In this document: in pieces, positions 1 to 10,600 of the stretch | Layout: every line of letters starts with the position of its first letter | How positions within the stretch are numbered: the first letter of the stretch is position 1 | Origin: Fuerstiella sp. | Lineage (GTDB): Bacteria; Planctomycetota; Planctomycetia; Planctomycetales; Planctomycetaceae | Assembly (NCBI GenBank): GCA_014238335.1 | Contig: JABABI010000029.1 | Location: 1-64,000, forward strand | Reading direction: 5' to 3' | Length of the DNA: 64,000 bases | Made by a program: the position numbers and the translations under genes | The notes under the pieces: generated by a model | The model's database searches: none | Seen by the model: the letters and a program-made list of their open reading frames with translations, nothing else | What the model was told of the DNA's origin: nothing

Positions 1-42
1 AATGTGCTGCGAGAAACCGTGGCGAAGGTCATGAACGGCTAG
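1..42 (+). CDS. C-terminal end of an upstream gene (partial)
   Basis: The first 13 codons of the window are open and end in a TAG stop at 40-42, encoding a tail that reads NVLRETVAKVMNG. A hairpin followed by six T residues lies about 95 bases downstream, which fits the 3' end of a transcription unit. The piece is too short to assign to a family, and it could be chance. Confidence 0.35.
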   Translation, partial: NVLRETVAKVMNG

Positions 43-566
43 TTGCCAAGGCCCGTCCGCTGCCGTACCCGGTGTGTACGTCAACGCCTGTCGGCAGCAA
101 TGGTGACCACCCCTTGTATGCTGAAGTGCGTGCTGTTGAAGGGATGTTTTCATTCCTTCCGGTTTTTTCTCGTGGCAATCTGGGCAATTTCTGTCCAACG
201 GATTCGATTGACACTGGCAATTTTTAGGCGTTTTCGCATCTTAACCCATCACAATTTGCGTGCGCCATCTGCCAGTTGCACAAGATGATCAGAGGGCGAT
301 TCCCAACGGCTGACGGACAGTGCCAGAACAGCAACTCGCCTGGTCCGTCGACCTCGGCGCAGGCGTGCGGTGTCCGGACGTTGGTTCGCCACGTCGCGTG
401 GATCTACCGCAATGCAATTCGGCGCAAATTCTCTCGGATTCCGGATTCCTGCACTGCGTGGTTGGCGGTCACCCCATAAACCACGAAAATGATGTTTCTT
501 CAGTAGTCGTAGTATCCATGAAACTGCGACACTTTCCGCTGCTGGTCCATTTGAAAGTCCGGATCA
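43..566. other. Intergenic region before purB
   Basis: No convincing coding sequence is seen in this 524-base stretch. The short open frames have no recognisable protein character. It contains a terminator-like hairpin near its left end (138-168) and presumably the purB promoter at its right end, but no clear promoter boxes could be picked out. Confidence 0.5.
138..168 (+). terminator. Intrinsic-terminator-like hairpin
   Basis: Bases 138-146 (GAAGGGATG) pair with 151-159 (CATTCCTTC), with one G-U wobble, around a TTTT loop. The stem is followed by CGG and a run of six T at 163-168. This is the best intrinsic-terminator candidate in the window and probably ends the transcript of the gene that stops at 42. 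Confidence 0.5.
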
Positions 567-1997
567 TTGTCGCACGACATCTATGAGAACCCGTTAATTA
601 CTCGCTACGCGTCTCGCGAAATGGCTGGCATCTGGTCGGCTCAGACGAAGCACTCCACATGGCGACGACTTTGGCTGGCCCTGGCGGAATCTGAGCAGGA
701 ACTGGGCCTGCAGATCACCGACAAGCAGTTGTCGGAAATGCGTGCGACAGTCGACGACATCGACTTTGATCTGGCCGCGCAATTCGAGCGGGAACGACGT
801 CATGACGTGATGGCTCACGTGGAAACATGGGGGACTCAGTGCCCCGCCGCCAAGCCTGTCATTCACCTGGGAGCCACCAGCTGTTTTGTGACCGACAATT
901 CCGAATTGCTGCAGATCAAACAAAGCCTGCTGGTCATCCGGCGACGACTGGTTCAGGTGATTGATCAACTGGCGAAATTCGCCGTCGAGTACCGCGATCT
1001 GCCCTGCCTTGGCTTCACTCATCTGCAGGCCGCTCAACCGACGACGGTGGGCAAGCGAGCGACGCTGTGGTGCTGGGACCTGCTGCTGGACCTGGAGGAA
1101 CTGGAACACCGCATCGATACGATTCGTTTTCGGGGTGTCAAGGGAACCACGGGAACTCAAGCCACCTTCCTGAGCCTGTTCGAGGGCGACCACGCGAAGG
1201 TCCAGAAGCTGGATCAGCTGGTTACAGAAAAGATGGGCTTCACGGCTCGGCATGCGGTCACCGGTCAAACTTATTCCCGAAAGTTTGATTCGCAGGTCAT
1301 GGGCACGCTGAATGGAATCGGTCAGTCGTGCCACAAAGCCGGCAGCGACGTTCGCATTCTGCAACATAAAAAAGAGCTGGAAGAACCCTTCGAAAAAAAG
1401 CAGATCGGTTCGTCCGCGATGGCCTACAAACGCAATCCCATGAGAAGCGAACGCGTCTGCGCTTTGGCTCGGTTTGCGATGACTCTTCAGGCGGGCACTG
1501 ACGCCACGATGGCGACGCAGTGGATGGAGCGCACGCTGGATGACAGCGCGATTCGAAGGCTGTCGGTGCCGCAGGCATTTCTGGCGATCGATGCCTGTTT
1601 GATTTTGTACCGTAATATCACCGATGGCATGGTCGTCTATCCCAAAACCATCGAAAAGCACCTGAACGAAGAACTGCCATTCATGGCGACGGAAGAAATT
1701 CTGATGGCAGGCGTACGAGCCGGCGGCGACAGACAGGACCTGCACGAACGCATCCGAGTTCACAGCCAGGCGGCGGCGGCTGAGGTGAAACAGCAGGGAC
1801 TTCCCAACGATCTGATCAGTCGCCTGCAGCAGGATGACGGCTTCACCGGTATTGATCTGGCGGGAGCCCTGGATGCCCGTAAATACATTGGCCGCGCTCC
1901 ACAGCAGGTGGACGCCTTTGTTGCCGAACAGATTGAGCCGGTCCGCCAGCGATACCGCGACGAGCTTGACGGTGACGCGGAAGCTGTCCGCGTGTAA
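567..1997 (+). CDS. purB: Adenylosuccinate lyase
   Basis: A 476-residue fumarase/aspartase-superfamily enzyme. It catalyses two fumarate-releasing steps of purine synthesis in the cytoplasm: SAICAR to AICAR and adenylosuccinate to AMP. The superfamily signature [11 protein letters not shown] is at residues 281-291, the catalytic-histidine segments HDVMAH (79-84) and THLQAAQP (151-158) are present, and [10 protein letters not shown] (102-111) is a substrate-binding stretch. Length and motif order fit the branch of the family that resembles eukaryotic ADSL. The start is a TTG codon, chosen because the next in-frame start would remove the conserved N-terminal segment; no strong ribosome-binding site is visible. 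kdsA follows on the same strand about 165 bases downstream, separated by a dispersed repeat. The product call is firm, the exact start less so. Confidence 0.95.
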   Translation: MSHDIYENPLITRYASREMAGIWSAQTKHSTWRRLWLALAESEQELGLQITDKQLSEMRATVDDIDFDLAAQFERERRHDVMAHVETWGTQCPAAKPVIHLGATSCFVTDNSELLQIKQSLLVIRRRLVQVIDQLAKFAVEYRDLPCLGFTHLQAAQPTTVGKRATLWCWDLLLDLEELEHRIDTIRFRGVKGTTGTQATFLSLFEGDHAKVQKLDQLVTEKMGFTARHAVTGQTYSRKFDSQVMGTLNGIGQSCHKAGSDVRILQHKKELEEPFEKKQIGSSAMAYKRNPMRSERVCALARFAMTLQAGTDATMATQWMERTLDDSAIRRLSVPQAFLAIDACLILYRNITDGMVVYPKTIEKHLNEELPFMATEEILMAGVRAGGDRQDLHERIRVHSQAAAAEVKQQGLPNDLISRLQQDDGFTGIDLAGALDARKYIGRAPQQVDAFVAEQIEPVRQRYRDELDGDAEAVRV

Positions 1998-2003
1998 ACT
2001 AAA

Positions 2004-2080
2004 TTGACTTGTGGCCGAGGCGCACGTCGTCACTTTCGCGCGCCCCACGACCGCATCTTTTGAAAACTGTTCCAGTCGCT
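2004..2080 (+). repeat. Dispersed intergenic repeat, copy 1
   Basis: This segment between purB and kdsA matches 20609-20704 in the same orientation. Shared blocks are GACTTGTGGCCG at the left end and CCCCACG, CATC, TTTTGAAA and CTGTTC at the right end. Copy 2 carries roughly 18 extra bases in the middle. Both copies lie between genes, and neither encodes a protein in a conserved frame. Confidence 0.6.
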
Positions 2081-2161
2081 CAATCGTTGCTGATTTCACG
2101 GGACGTATCGGATGTGTCCTCGTCAGTTCGATTCCGGCTCACACCATCGGGCGGAGATTCT

Positions 2162-3001
2162 GTGACGGATAACATTGTAAGTATCGGGGATTACAGGGTC
2201 GGCACGGGCCAGCCACTGCTGTTGATTGGCGGTCCATGTGTCATGGAGTCCGAAGCACTGGTCATGCAGGTGGCGGAGCGACTGGCCGAGTTCCGTGATA
2301 AATACAAGCTGCAAATCGTGTTCAAGGCCAGCTTCGATAAGGCCAATCGCACCAGTGTCGACAGCTATCGCGGCCCTGGATTGCACGAGGGCCTCAAACT
2401 GTTGGAAAAAGTAACCACCGCCACCGGCCTGCCCACAACAAGTGATATTCACGACGCCGCGCAGGCGGCGCCGTGTGCAGAAGTGTGTTCCATCCTGCAA
2501 ATTCCGGCATTTCTGGCTCGGCAGACCGATCTTCTGGTGGCTGCTGCTGACGCCGCTGTGACCCGAAACATCTGTGTAAATGTGAAGAAACCGCAGTTTG
2601 TTGCCCCCGAAGACACCGTTCACGCCGTACGCAAATGCGAGGCGCGCGGTCTGCGCAGCGTGCTGCTGACGGAACGTGGCACCACATTCGGTTATGGGCG
2701 TTTGGTCAATGATTTCCGATGTATTCCCATTATGAAGTCATTTGGTGTACCGGTTGTGTTCGACGCAACGCACAGCGTGCAGATGCCCGGAGGTGCCACA
2801 ACAGGGGGACAACGAGAAATGGTCGCACCGTTGGCTCGAGGGGCTGTGGCCGTGGGATGCGATGCGGTGTTCTTTGAGACTCACCCGGATCCGGACAATG
2901 CAAAAAGCGACGGACCAAACATGGTTCCATTGGCTCAGTTTGAAGGACTGGTGCAACAACTGACAGTGCTGCGTGAAACCATTTTATCGATGCCCGCCTG
3001 A
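2162..3001 (+). CDS. kdsA: 3-deoxy-8-phosphooctulonate (KDO-8-P) synthase
   Basis: A 279-residue enzyme that condenses phosphoenolpyruvate with D-arabinose 5-phosphate, the first committed step toward KDO, the inner-core sugar of lipopolysaccharide. Typical segments are visible: [11 protein letters not shown] near residues 21-31, [12 protein letters not shown] at 54-65, RGTTFGYG in the centre and [12 protein letters not shown] about two thirds along. The frame is open further upstream (to 2009), but the protein is taken to start at the GTG at 2162: homology begins immediately after it and GGAG at 2153-2156 is well placed as a ribosome-binding site. Its presence implies an outer membrane carrying LPS or a KDO-containing glycan. 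Confidence 0.95.
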   Translation: MTDNIVSIGDYRVGTGQPLLLIGGPCVMESEALVMQVAERLAEFRDKYKLQIVFKASFDKANRTSVDSYRGPGLHEGLKLLEKVTTATGLPTTSDIHDAAQAAPCAEVCSILQIPAFLARQTDLLVAAADAAVTRNICVNVKKPQFVAPEDTVHAVRKCEARGLRSVLLTERGTTFGYGRLVNDFRCIPIMKSFGVPVVFDATHSVQMPGGATTGGQREMVAPLARGAVAVGCDAVFFETHPDPDNAKSDGPNMVPLAQFEGLVQQLTVLRETILSMPA

Positions 3002-3147
3002 AGATCGGTCGAACATTGATTCGATGCCGCTGCCATTAACGCAACGCAATCGATTGACACACTGAAGCAAACAATAAAACAACATTACCTGAAACAGCAG
3101 CGGCGTTTCAGTCCGCCATTGAATCTCTATTCAGATTTCGTGTCCGT

Positions 3148-4923
3148 ATGATTCTGTGTAACAAAGCAACAGCCTGTTTCCTTCGAAATCATTCCCGCCC
3201 GTGGCGCAGCGCACAGGCAGTCAGCCTTTTGCTTCTGGCAATAAGTGTTGTCGGGTGTGGCGGACAGGAAAGTCAACCGGTCAGCAAGACGACTGACACC
3301 AGGGCACAGGAGACTGTCAGAGAAAGATGTCGCAAGAGACTGGCGGCGGCGATCCGAAGATTCGAGCCCGAAGTTTTTTCGCTGCAGGCGAATCCGGAGA
3401 AAACTGTCAGTGGTCTGAATTCGTGGATCAAGTCCTGCGGCGCAGTCCAGATGCGGGAAATGAAGCTGGACGATTCGGCATTGCAGATGCTGGATGCGAA
3501 TGCTCAGCGATTTGCCTCAGCAGGCATCTACACTGCCAGTGACGCAGCCTATCTTCGAGACTGCTGGGTCTTGAGGGAACTGACGCGGTCGCTTGTTGAA
3601 CGCACTTCCGGTTCCCGCGACATCGACCGTTCAGAGTCGCAGGTCATTGCCATCTTCGACTGGATTGTACGTAGCATCAGCCTGCAACCGTCTGACGAGC
3701 AACGCGTCACACTGGGACTGTTTGACATCATGCTGACAGGCCGCGGAACGGCGGAGGACCGGGCATGGGTCTTCGCCGAAGCATTGCGGCAGCAGAAAAT
3801 CGACGCCGTGATTGTAACGACCGACAGCGAACCACTGGCGGGTGGGCAGCTGGATTCGGCCCCGTGGATCATGGCAGTGATGCTGGACGAACGTGGTCTT
3901 CTGTTCGATGTCGTCTCCGGTCTGCCAGTCATTGATGGCGAAACCCATGATCTGCAGAATCTGAAACCTGCCACGTTACAGACATTAAAAGCTCACGAAC
4001 GCTGGAAGACTTCGACTGTCAGACTGGTGGCGCAGACAGCGGCCTTTGCTCCGCGAATGCTGCTGCTGCAGGAACAGCTTTCTGCCAGCGACACAGCGAT
4101 TCTGTACGAGGAATTGACGGGTGGCGTTTCGAAAATACTGCCCCTCGTTGATCGAATTATCGATGCCGGCGGTGACACCTGGTCCAAAGAAGACATTTCC
4201 ATCTGGCGTTACCCGGAACAGCAAACGACCGCCTCACTGTCACGGACAGAAGCCGAACAAAAACAGCATTCCACACTGATGCGGTCATTCGACGCCCCGT
4301 TCGAACGCGCGGACTACTCTGCAGAAAGCACCGAGGAAATGACGACCGTCCCTGAAGCACTACCGCTGGAAGAACGGCGACGTCTTGTGCAGGAGCGTTT
4401 AATGAAGGACTTCACGAAGATGCTGGAATCCAGCGAAGACATGTTTGGCAAACCATCGAAGCGGCTGCTGAAAGCACGAATTCAGCAAATCATGGGCAGT
4501 ATCGGCACAGGTGTGATTCAGCAGCTTCAGCAAATTCGCATCGCCAGCATGCAGGACTCCCTGCGCGTACGGGTGCCCGATGAGGTTCAGAAAGAATTTG
4601 GTTTTCCTGAGGTCGTAGCGTTTCCGTTTCCTGAACTTATCCGCGAGGTTAATCAGAGCTCAATGGGCAACACGATGTACTGGACCGCCATGTGTCAGCT
4701 TGACCGCAAAGAGGCTGGCGCGGCAATCACGACTTTTGTGAACTACCGTCGACAGTATCCGGATGGACGCTGGAAATTCGCTTCAATGTCGAATCAGGCA
4801 CTCGCGTTGCTGGTCCAGGAACGCCATGCAGACGCCCGAAAAATACTGGAAGACGCAGACGTCGCAGACAACCCGGAACGCGTGCGTGTCAAGGCATTAC
4901 TGCAGGGGATCCCAGTGCCCTGA
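3148..4923 (+). CDS. Lipoprotein with transglutaminase-like core and TPR-like C-terminus
   Basis: A 591-residue exported protein. A hydrophobic stretch near residues 25-36 ends at the lipobox-like SVVGCGG, so it is probably a lipoprotein. Residues of about 155-270 resemble a transglutaminase-like fold: a helical stretch IFDWIVRSI, then GRGTAEDRAWVFAEALRQQ, then strands ending near LFDVVSGLPV. The position where an active transglutaminase carries its nucleophilic Cys reads Arg here (AEDRAWVF), so enzymatic activity is unlikely. The C-terminal 100 residues look like TPR helices (AITTFVNYRRQYPDG, ALALLVQERHADARKILEDA). It stands alone and converges with manA. The fold call is inference; the specific function is unknown. 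Confidence 0.7.
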   Translation: MILCNKATACFLRNHSRPWRSAQAVSLLLLAISVVGCGGQESQPVSKTTDTRAQETVRERCRKRLAAAIRRFEPEVFSLQANPEKTVSGLNSWIKSCGAVQMREMKLDDSALQMLDANAQRFASAGIYTASDAAYLRDCWVLRELTRSLVERTSGSRDIDRSESQVIAIFDWIVRSISLQPSDEQRVTLGLFDIMLTGRGTAEDRAWVFAEALRQQKIDAVIVTTDSEPLAGGQLDSAPWIMAVMLDERGLLFDVVSGLPVIDGETHDLQNLKPATLQTLKAHERWKTSTVRLVAQTAAFAPRMLLLQEQLSASDTAILYEELTGGVSKILPLVDRIIDAGGDTWSKEDISIWRYPEQQTTASLSRTEAEQKQHSTLMRSFDAPFERADYSAESTEEMTTVPEALPLEERRRLVQERLMKDFTKMLESSEDMFGKPSKRLLKARIQQIMGSIGTGVIQQLQQIRIASMQDSLRVRVPDEVQKEFGFPEVVAFPFPELIREVNQSSMGNTMYWTAMCQLDRKEAGAAITTFVNYRRQYPDGRWKFASMSNQALALLVQERHADARKILEDADVADNPERVRVKALLQGIPVP

Positions 4924-4931
4924 CTGCCCTC

Positions 4932-4947
4932 CCGCCACAGATGGCGG
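4932..4947. terminator. Hairpin between convergent genes
   Basis: CCGCCA at 4932-4937 and TGGCGG at 4942-4947 form a perfect 6-bp stem around a CAGA loop, 8 bases past the stop of the lipoprotein gene and before the manA stop on the other strand. No T-run follows on either strand, so a terminator role is only suggested by position. Confidence 0.3.
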
Positions 4948-4978
4948 AACGGTTTGGAACATCGCTCTGTAGTGGCCG

Positions 4979-5947
4979 CTACGGAGTCAGGATTTCGAGC
5001 AACGTCACGCTGGACGACGGGATGAAGTCGGCCTGCAGCAAAGACGCCGGCAGCAGCACCGTCTGTCCCTTTGCCAGTGTCAGCGATACTGATTCCGTCC
5101 TGAGCTCTGTGTGGCCGTCCAGCACCATCAAAATTCGAAAATGACCGTCCAGCTTCACACCAAAAGCTGTCTCGCTGCAGTGTCGGCGAATGATGAAATA
5201 ATCGCAGCAAACGAGTTCTTCAGACCGATGCTCACCGGCGTCCAGTTCAACGGGTACCACAGGATTTACTGGGCCACGTTCGAAATCGATACATGCCAGT
5301 GATTCCTCAACATGAATTTCCCGCGGCTGGCCGTCCGCGCCAACGCGGCCCCAGTCGTGCAGCCGAAACGTCAGATTGCTCTGTTGCTGGACTTCCGCCA
5401 GCACAATCCCCGGCCCGATCGCATGCACGGTCTGAGCCGGCACATAGATGCAGTCGCCGGGAATCGCCGGGATCAGATGCAGCGTTTTCTCTATGCTGCC
5501 GTCGTGCAGACACTGCTGAAATTCATCTCGTGTTACGCCGTGCTTCAGACCGGCACAGATCAGGCTGTCCGGTTCCGCCGCTACAATGATCCACGCTTCC
5601 GTCTTTCCCTTCTCCTGGGGATTCCACGTCAGTGCCTGTGTGTCATTCGGATGAACCTGCAGTGACAGCCAGTCATTGGCATCCAGAAACTTCATCAGCA
5701 GCGGAAACTGGGCCATATGAGACTGGCAACCCAGCAATTCGTCACGATGCGAACCAATCAGTTCACGCAACGATTTGCCGGCGAACGGCCCACCGGCCAC
5801 GACACTCTGTCCGCTGTCGTGGTCAGCAATCTCCCAGCTCTCAGCATAGTCAGCAGCGGTGCCGATCTGCTTGTTCAGCAAACTGCCCAGCTTTCTGCCA
5901 CCCCACCGAATCTGCTTCAGCAGCGGCGTGAATGTTAAAGGCTCCAT
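4979..5947 (-). CDS. manA: Class I mannose-6-phosphate isomerase
   Basis: A 322-residue cupin-fold, zinc-dependent isomerase interconverting fructose 6-phosphate and mannose 6-phosphate, feeding GDP-mannose and surface polysaccharide synthesis. The short bacterial class I type is recognisable from the N-terminal RWGGRKLGSLL segment, the metal-site region LSLQVHPND, the segment GKTEAWIIV and the metal-ligand histidine in YVPAQTVHAIG. The reading frame is open to 6148, but the start is placed at ATG 5945-5947 because homology begins there and GGAATCAG lies directly upstream. It sits 22 bases downstream of the LarA-like gene and is probably co-transcribed with it. Confidence 0.92.
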   Translation of the reverse strand: MEPLTFTPLLKQIRWGGRKLGSLLNKQIGTAADYAESWEIADHDSGQSVVAGGPFAGKSLRELIGSHRDELLGCQSHMAQFPLLMKFLDANDWLSLQVHPNDTQALTWNPQEKGKTEAWIIVAAEPDSLICAGLKHGVTRDEFQQCLHDGSIEKTLHLIPAIPGDCIYVPAQTVHAIGPGIVLAEVQQQSNLTFRLHDWGRVGADGQPREIHVEESLACIDFERGPVNPVVPVELDAGEHRSEELVCCDYFIIRRHCSETAFGVKLDGHFRILMVLDGHTELRTESVSLTLAKGQTVLLPASLLQADFIPSSSVTLLEILTP

Positions 5948-5969
5948 TCTGATTCCATTTGCTGTTGAA

Positions 5970-7223
5970 TCATGTCGGGTAAGTCGTGCTGATTCCGTCT
6001 TCCAACCGGTGAAGGTGCTCGCCCGCTTTTCGTACCAGCAGAATGCCTTCGTCTTCACGATCGGCAAAGGAATCAACGTCAATCGTCGCAGGATCCCGGT
6101 ACGCCAGACTGATCCGCTCACAGACTTCGCGAGGAATCTGTGATGCAACCGTTACGGTAACTCGTGGCTTTTCGACACCGTCAACGAATTCGCCGCTGCC
6201 ACGCACATGAGTTGAATGTGCCAGAACACCCCACGGATGATCCTTGAACTTATCCCACTGCTTCGTGAAATAGTCCCGCACGTGATACCCAACAGCCTCG
6301 ATGGCTGTGCCATGAGTCACAGAAATATCCTTCATGTGGGGAGCATAAATGATCAGCTCACCGCCGTCTGCGACCACCGGTTCCAGCTTGTACATGCATT
6401 TGCCTGCCACCCACAATTCATCGTACATTTCCGGAGCACAGGACAGCACCTGTTTGTAGGGCTTCCGAAAGCGTTTGATGTGTACTCTGCCGGACAGTTC
6501 CGAAGCACCTTTCCATGCGTCTTCCGGAGATCCGTGAAATAGTCCATATGGCGAGGCATCTGGTGCAACCACAAATGCCAGACAACGTCGTTCAATCGGA
6601 ATCAGCTTCGCCGCATGATCGACCACTCGGCGAACAGCCGTGTCCTGAACGCCGATAATGCCAACATTCGTGATCAGAGCGCCCAGCCAGTGAAAGAAAT
6701 TCAGCAATTGCGGACCGGAGACACCCGGGAAGAAATATTTATTGCCGCCACTGAACCCAACGACTTCATGCGGAAACACCGGGCCAACGACAAGGGCCAC
6801 GTCGTAGTCAAGCACTCGCCTGTTGATCTGAACGGGCACTTCCTGTGAAAGAACGCCGGCAGATATCTGCCGAGTCTCAGCCTCGCTCAGAGTGCCAATT
6901 GTGGCTAAAGCATCTGGATTGTCCCATTCATGATTGAACAAACCAACGTCGTCGCAGGGATCATCATCCTCAATACCCAGCATTGTGCGGATTTTGTCCT
7001 GCGGCATCGGCGGATGCGTGCCCAACGCCACCAATACATCCAGCTGTGGGCAGATCGGCCCCAGCAGCTTGCGCAGCGCCGGAAAGATCACTGGCAGAGG
7101 TGCCGTGCGGGTGCTGTCGGGCACGATCAGCAGCACCTTCTTTCCCGCATAGTCTTTGAGCGGAAGGTTTTCGTGGATCCAGGAAACAACACTGTCAGCG
7201 CTAAGTGGGGTGAGGTGTGTCAT
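5970..7223 (-). CDS. LarA-family (DUF2088) nickel-pincer racemase-like protein
   Basis: A 417-residue homologue of lactate racemase LarA, which racemises or epimerises alpha-hydroxy acids using a covalently bound nickel pincer nucleotide. The N-terminal domain has PDSTRTAP (the D-x-T-R element) and GTHPPM (the GTHRPMT-type histidine motif). The cofactor-attachment region reads HEVVGFSGGNKYFFPG, keeping the lysine that tethers the cofactor in LarA and the preceding His, and NFFHWLG supplies a later His. The pincer-making genes larB, larC and larE are not in this window. The family is broad, so lactate need not be the substrate. manA follows 22 bases downstream. Confidence 0.8.
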   Translation of the reverse strand: MTHLTPLSADSVVSWIHENLPLKDYAGKKVLLIVPDSTRTAPLPVIFPALRKLLGPICPQLDVLVALGTHPPMPQDKIRTMLGIEDDDPCDDVGLFNHEWDNPDALATIGTLSEAETRQISAGVLSQEVPVQINRRVLDYDVALVVGPVFPHEVVGFSGGNKYFFPGVSGPQLLNFFHWLGALITNVGIIGVQDTAVRRVVDHAAKLIPIERRCLAFVVAPDASPYGLFHGSPEDAWKGASELSGRVHIKRFRKPYKQVLSCAPEMYDELWVAGKCMYKLEPVVADGGELIIYAPHMKDISVTHGTAIEAVGYHVRDYFTKQWDKFKDHPWGVLAHSTHVRGSGEFVDGVEKPRVTVTVASQIPREVCERISLAYRDPATIDVDSFADREDEGILLVRKAGEHLHRLEDGISTTYPT

Positions 7224-7670
7224 TCCGTACTTCGGAGAAACCCGGGGATGAGGTTATGCGGGGCAGCGAATCGGCAGCGAATCGGCAGCCGCCTGCAACG
7301 TTCTGCTGTCAGCGATACAACATGACGATGTGTTCACCTGGGCACAAGAAAACTGCCATCCTCAGGCAAATCCAGTCAGAGCTCCCCTGCGCCGCGCATT
7401 GCTGGCGCAGTGTAGCGACTGCGAGGCGAAACGTACATTCCGTCATTTCACATCCGCAACGGTGAGGCATTTGACGTCAGATTGTGAAAACTGTGCAGCT
7501 GTTCTGGTAAACAATGCCCGGCATGCGTTAACCTTCCTGGTCCGCCAAATTTCGGCGCCGGCTTGAGTCACCCGTCTTTTCCGGACTCCTCCGGTTTTTG
7601 GTCCGTCGATGTCTCATCAGCCTGTCAATTCACGAACATCCCGTGATCTTTCTATTGCTTCAAGGATTCC
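7224..7670. other. Divergent intergenic region with a short tandem repeat
   Basis: This 447-base stretch separates the minus-strand LarA-like gene from the plus-strand helicase gene, so it should hold both promoters; none is obvious. It includes 2.5 copies of the 11-base unit GGCAGCGAATC at 7262-7289. No coding sequence or RNA gene is recognised. Confidence 0.5.
7262..7289. repeat. 11-bp tandem repeat, 2.5 copies
   Basis: The unit GGCAGCGAATC occurs at 7262-7272 and 7273-7283, followed by a partial GGCAGC at 7284-7289. It lies about 40 bases upstream of the LarA-like start on the minus strand. Confidence 0.7.
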
Positions 7671-10600
7671 ATGACTCTCGCGGAGCTTCTTCAAAACCGT
7701 TTTCGAGCTGATCTTAGACATCGTGGTGCAGCCTACATCGAAGCCGAACGTGTTTCATTGATACGTGTAACGGCGGAGAATGTGTTTGGCGTTGTTGTGG
7801 ACGGCGTTGAGTACCAGACTCAACTGCGATACCAGGAAAGTGATATCGCCCTGTTCTGCACGTGCGATCAGTTTGCCAAGAGCAAAGCCTGCAAACATCT
7901 GTGGGCAACTGTGCTGACGGCGGACCTCGAAGGCTATGTCAATCCCTCGATTCGCCCAGGTCGTCTTGCGCCGTTCGTGTCGCGGGACCTGACAGCGCCA
8001 ATACGTATCGATGACCTCAGTCCCGGATTTGACGCAGATGCCGCCGGACCTTCGTCACGCAGCAGCAGGAAGAAGGTCACCACGGTCCAGCGAGAGGTGC
8101 GGCTTCGTCCCTGGGAAGCCAAGCTCGCGGGACTTGAAGAGGAGATGTCCGTCTCGACCAAAAGCGGCAAGAAGTCTCAGGGACAGGACCGGCAAATATT
8201 TTACGAAATCGATCTGGAAGCCAGCCGAGAATCAGAAACACTGGTCCTGCAGGCTTCGCAGCGGCAGCGCCGTTCCAGCGGTCAATGGGGTAAAGTGAAG
8301 CCGTTGAAGATTCGGCCCGGCGAGTTGACTGAAATTGAACATGAAGACGACCGCGTATTTCTGTCGTATCTGGCGGGGGCCATTCCGGAGCGAAACAACT
8401 GGTCCACACAGCAAGCTGAACTGCGTGCCGCCGCGCATCGATTTCACGTGCCGTATGAACTCGGAACTCTGATTCTTCCGGACATGTGCCGGTCAGGCCG
8501 TCTGACGGTTGGCGGAGTCGACGATAAGGGACAGCAGACACTGGGCTGGGACGAGGATGCGCCGTGGGAACTGGCGGTTCGCGTCAAACGCAATTCTGAC
8601 GGCAGCGGCTGGCTCGTCACCGGACAACTCATCCGCGACGACGAAATTATGGAACTCTCGGAGACGCCACTGGTTGTGCCCGGGGGCTTCGTCGTGACGT
8701 CTGACTCGATTGCTCGACTGCGAGACTTTGGAGCAGCCGAATGGATGAAGCTGTTGGGAGGAGAAAAAAGCCTGACGATTCCTATGTCGGATCAGCATGA
8801 CTTCGTAGATAAACTGCTGGACATTCCAGCCCTGCCGCGTCTGGAACTTCCGAAAGAGCTGCAGCTGGATGAAGTCACGGCTTCGCCGTCTCCATCGTTG
8901 AAGATATTCACCCCTGCCATGTCACGATGGCGCAACGATTCGCTGACCGCAGAGGTCATTTTTGACTACATGGGCACTCCGGTCGCAGGCCGCAACGCTC
9001 GGTGGGCCGTTGTTCAGCGGGAACATAATCGTTGCATCATCCGAGACCGCGCATTTGAGACTCAATGCTGGGAACGGCTGCGCGAGCTGGGCTTTCGAAA
9101 GCGTCTGAACGGCTCGCAGACAAACGCCGACGTCGAGATTCCTCGGCGCGATCTGGGACGGGCCGTACGGGAACTGGTCGACAACGGCTGGGAAGTCTAT
9201 GCGGACGGGAGCCAGGTACGGCAGGCCGGGTCAATGAAGTTTCGCGTGGAATCAGACATTGACTGGTTCGGCGTGAATGCTCAGATCGATTTTGAAGGAC
9301 GTTCGGTTGCGTTTCCAGAGCTGCTGAAGGCCCTGGAGCGGGGTGACACCACCGTTCGTCTGGACGACGGATCGCTGGGAATCCTTCCCGAAGAATGGCT
9401 CGAACAGATTGGCATCATCTCAGGCCTGGGCACGCTGGATGAGGAATCGCTGCGGTTTTCAAATTCACAGGCCGCACTTTTGGATGCGCTGCTGTCGTCC
9501 CAGGAAGACGTTGAGTTCGATGCCAAATTTGAAGAAATGCGGGAACGATTCCGCAACTTCACGGGCATCGACAAAATTGACGCCCCCAGAGACTTCAAAG
9601 GAGAACTGCGTGACTATCAGTGTGACGGCCTGTCATGGATGACATTCCTTCGCGACTTCAATTTTGGCGGATGTCTGGCCGACGACATGGGGCTGGGCAA
9701 GACTGTGCAGTTCATCGCCATGCTGATGCTGCATCAGCAGACCACCAAAAAGAAGACGGCACCGACACTGATCGTGGTGCCTCGGTCTCTGATCTTCAAC
9801 TGGTATAACGAGTGCGAAAAATTCGGTCCACGATTGAAAGTACTGGACTATACGGGGATGGAGCGCGCCAATCTGCGTGATAATTTCGATAAACACGACG
9901 TCATCCTATCCACGTACGGCACGATCCGCCGGGATATCGGTATTCTGAAGGACACCGAATTCGAATATGTCGTGCTCGACGAAGCACAGACGATCAAGAA
10001 TCCTTCGTCTCAGATTGCCAGAGCGTCGCGATTACTGAGAGCCAAGCATCGTCTGGCTCTCAGTGGTACTCCCATTGAAAACAACGCAGGGGATCTGTGG
10101 TCTATTTTTGAGTTCCTGAATCCCGGTATGCTGGGTCGCAGTACTGCTTTTCGTAGTCATGTCTCAGACCCCGAAAGCACCGATTCACGGCAATTGGTTT
10201 CCCGTGGTCTGCGCCCCTTTATCCTTCGTCGCACAAAACAACAGGTCGCGTCTGAGTTGCCGGAACGGCTTGAAGAAACGGTCTACTGCGACATGCAGGA
10301 CGAGCAGCGACGACTGTACGACGAGCTGCGACTGCACTATCGCGATTCTCTGCTGGGCGTCATCCAGGAACAGGGCATCGCCAAGAGCAAAATGCACGTG
10401 CTGGAAGCCCTGCTGCGACTGCGGCAGGCGGCCTGTCACCCGGCACTGCTGAATCGAGGCGACGAAGATGAGCCGTATGCCAAACTTGAATTCCTGATTC
10501 CACACCTGGTGGAACTGGTGGCCACGAACCACAAGTCGCTCGTGTTTTCTCAGTTCACCAGCATGCTGTCGATTGTGCGACAGCATCTGGATGCTGCTGG

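Noticed and set aside
594..2099. Long open frame of about 500 codons on the minus strand opposite purB
   Set aside because: It mirrors the codon positions of a clearly recognised purB gene and has no protein-family features; typical of antisense frames in GC-rich genes.
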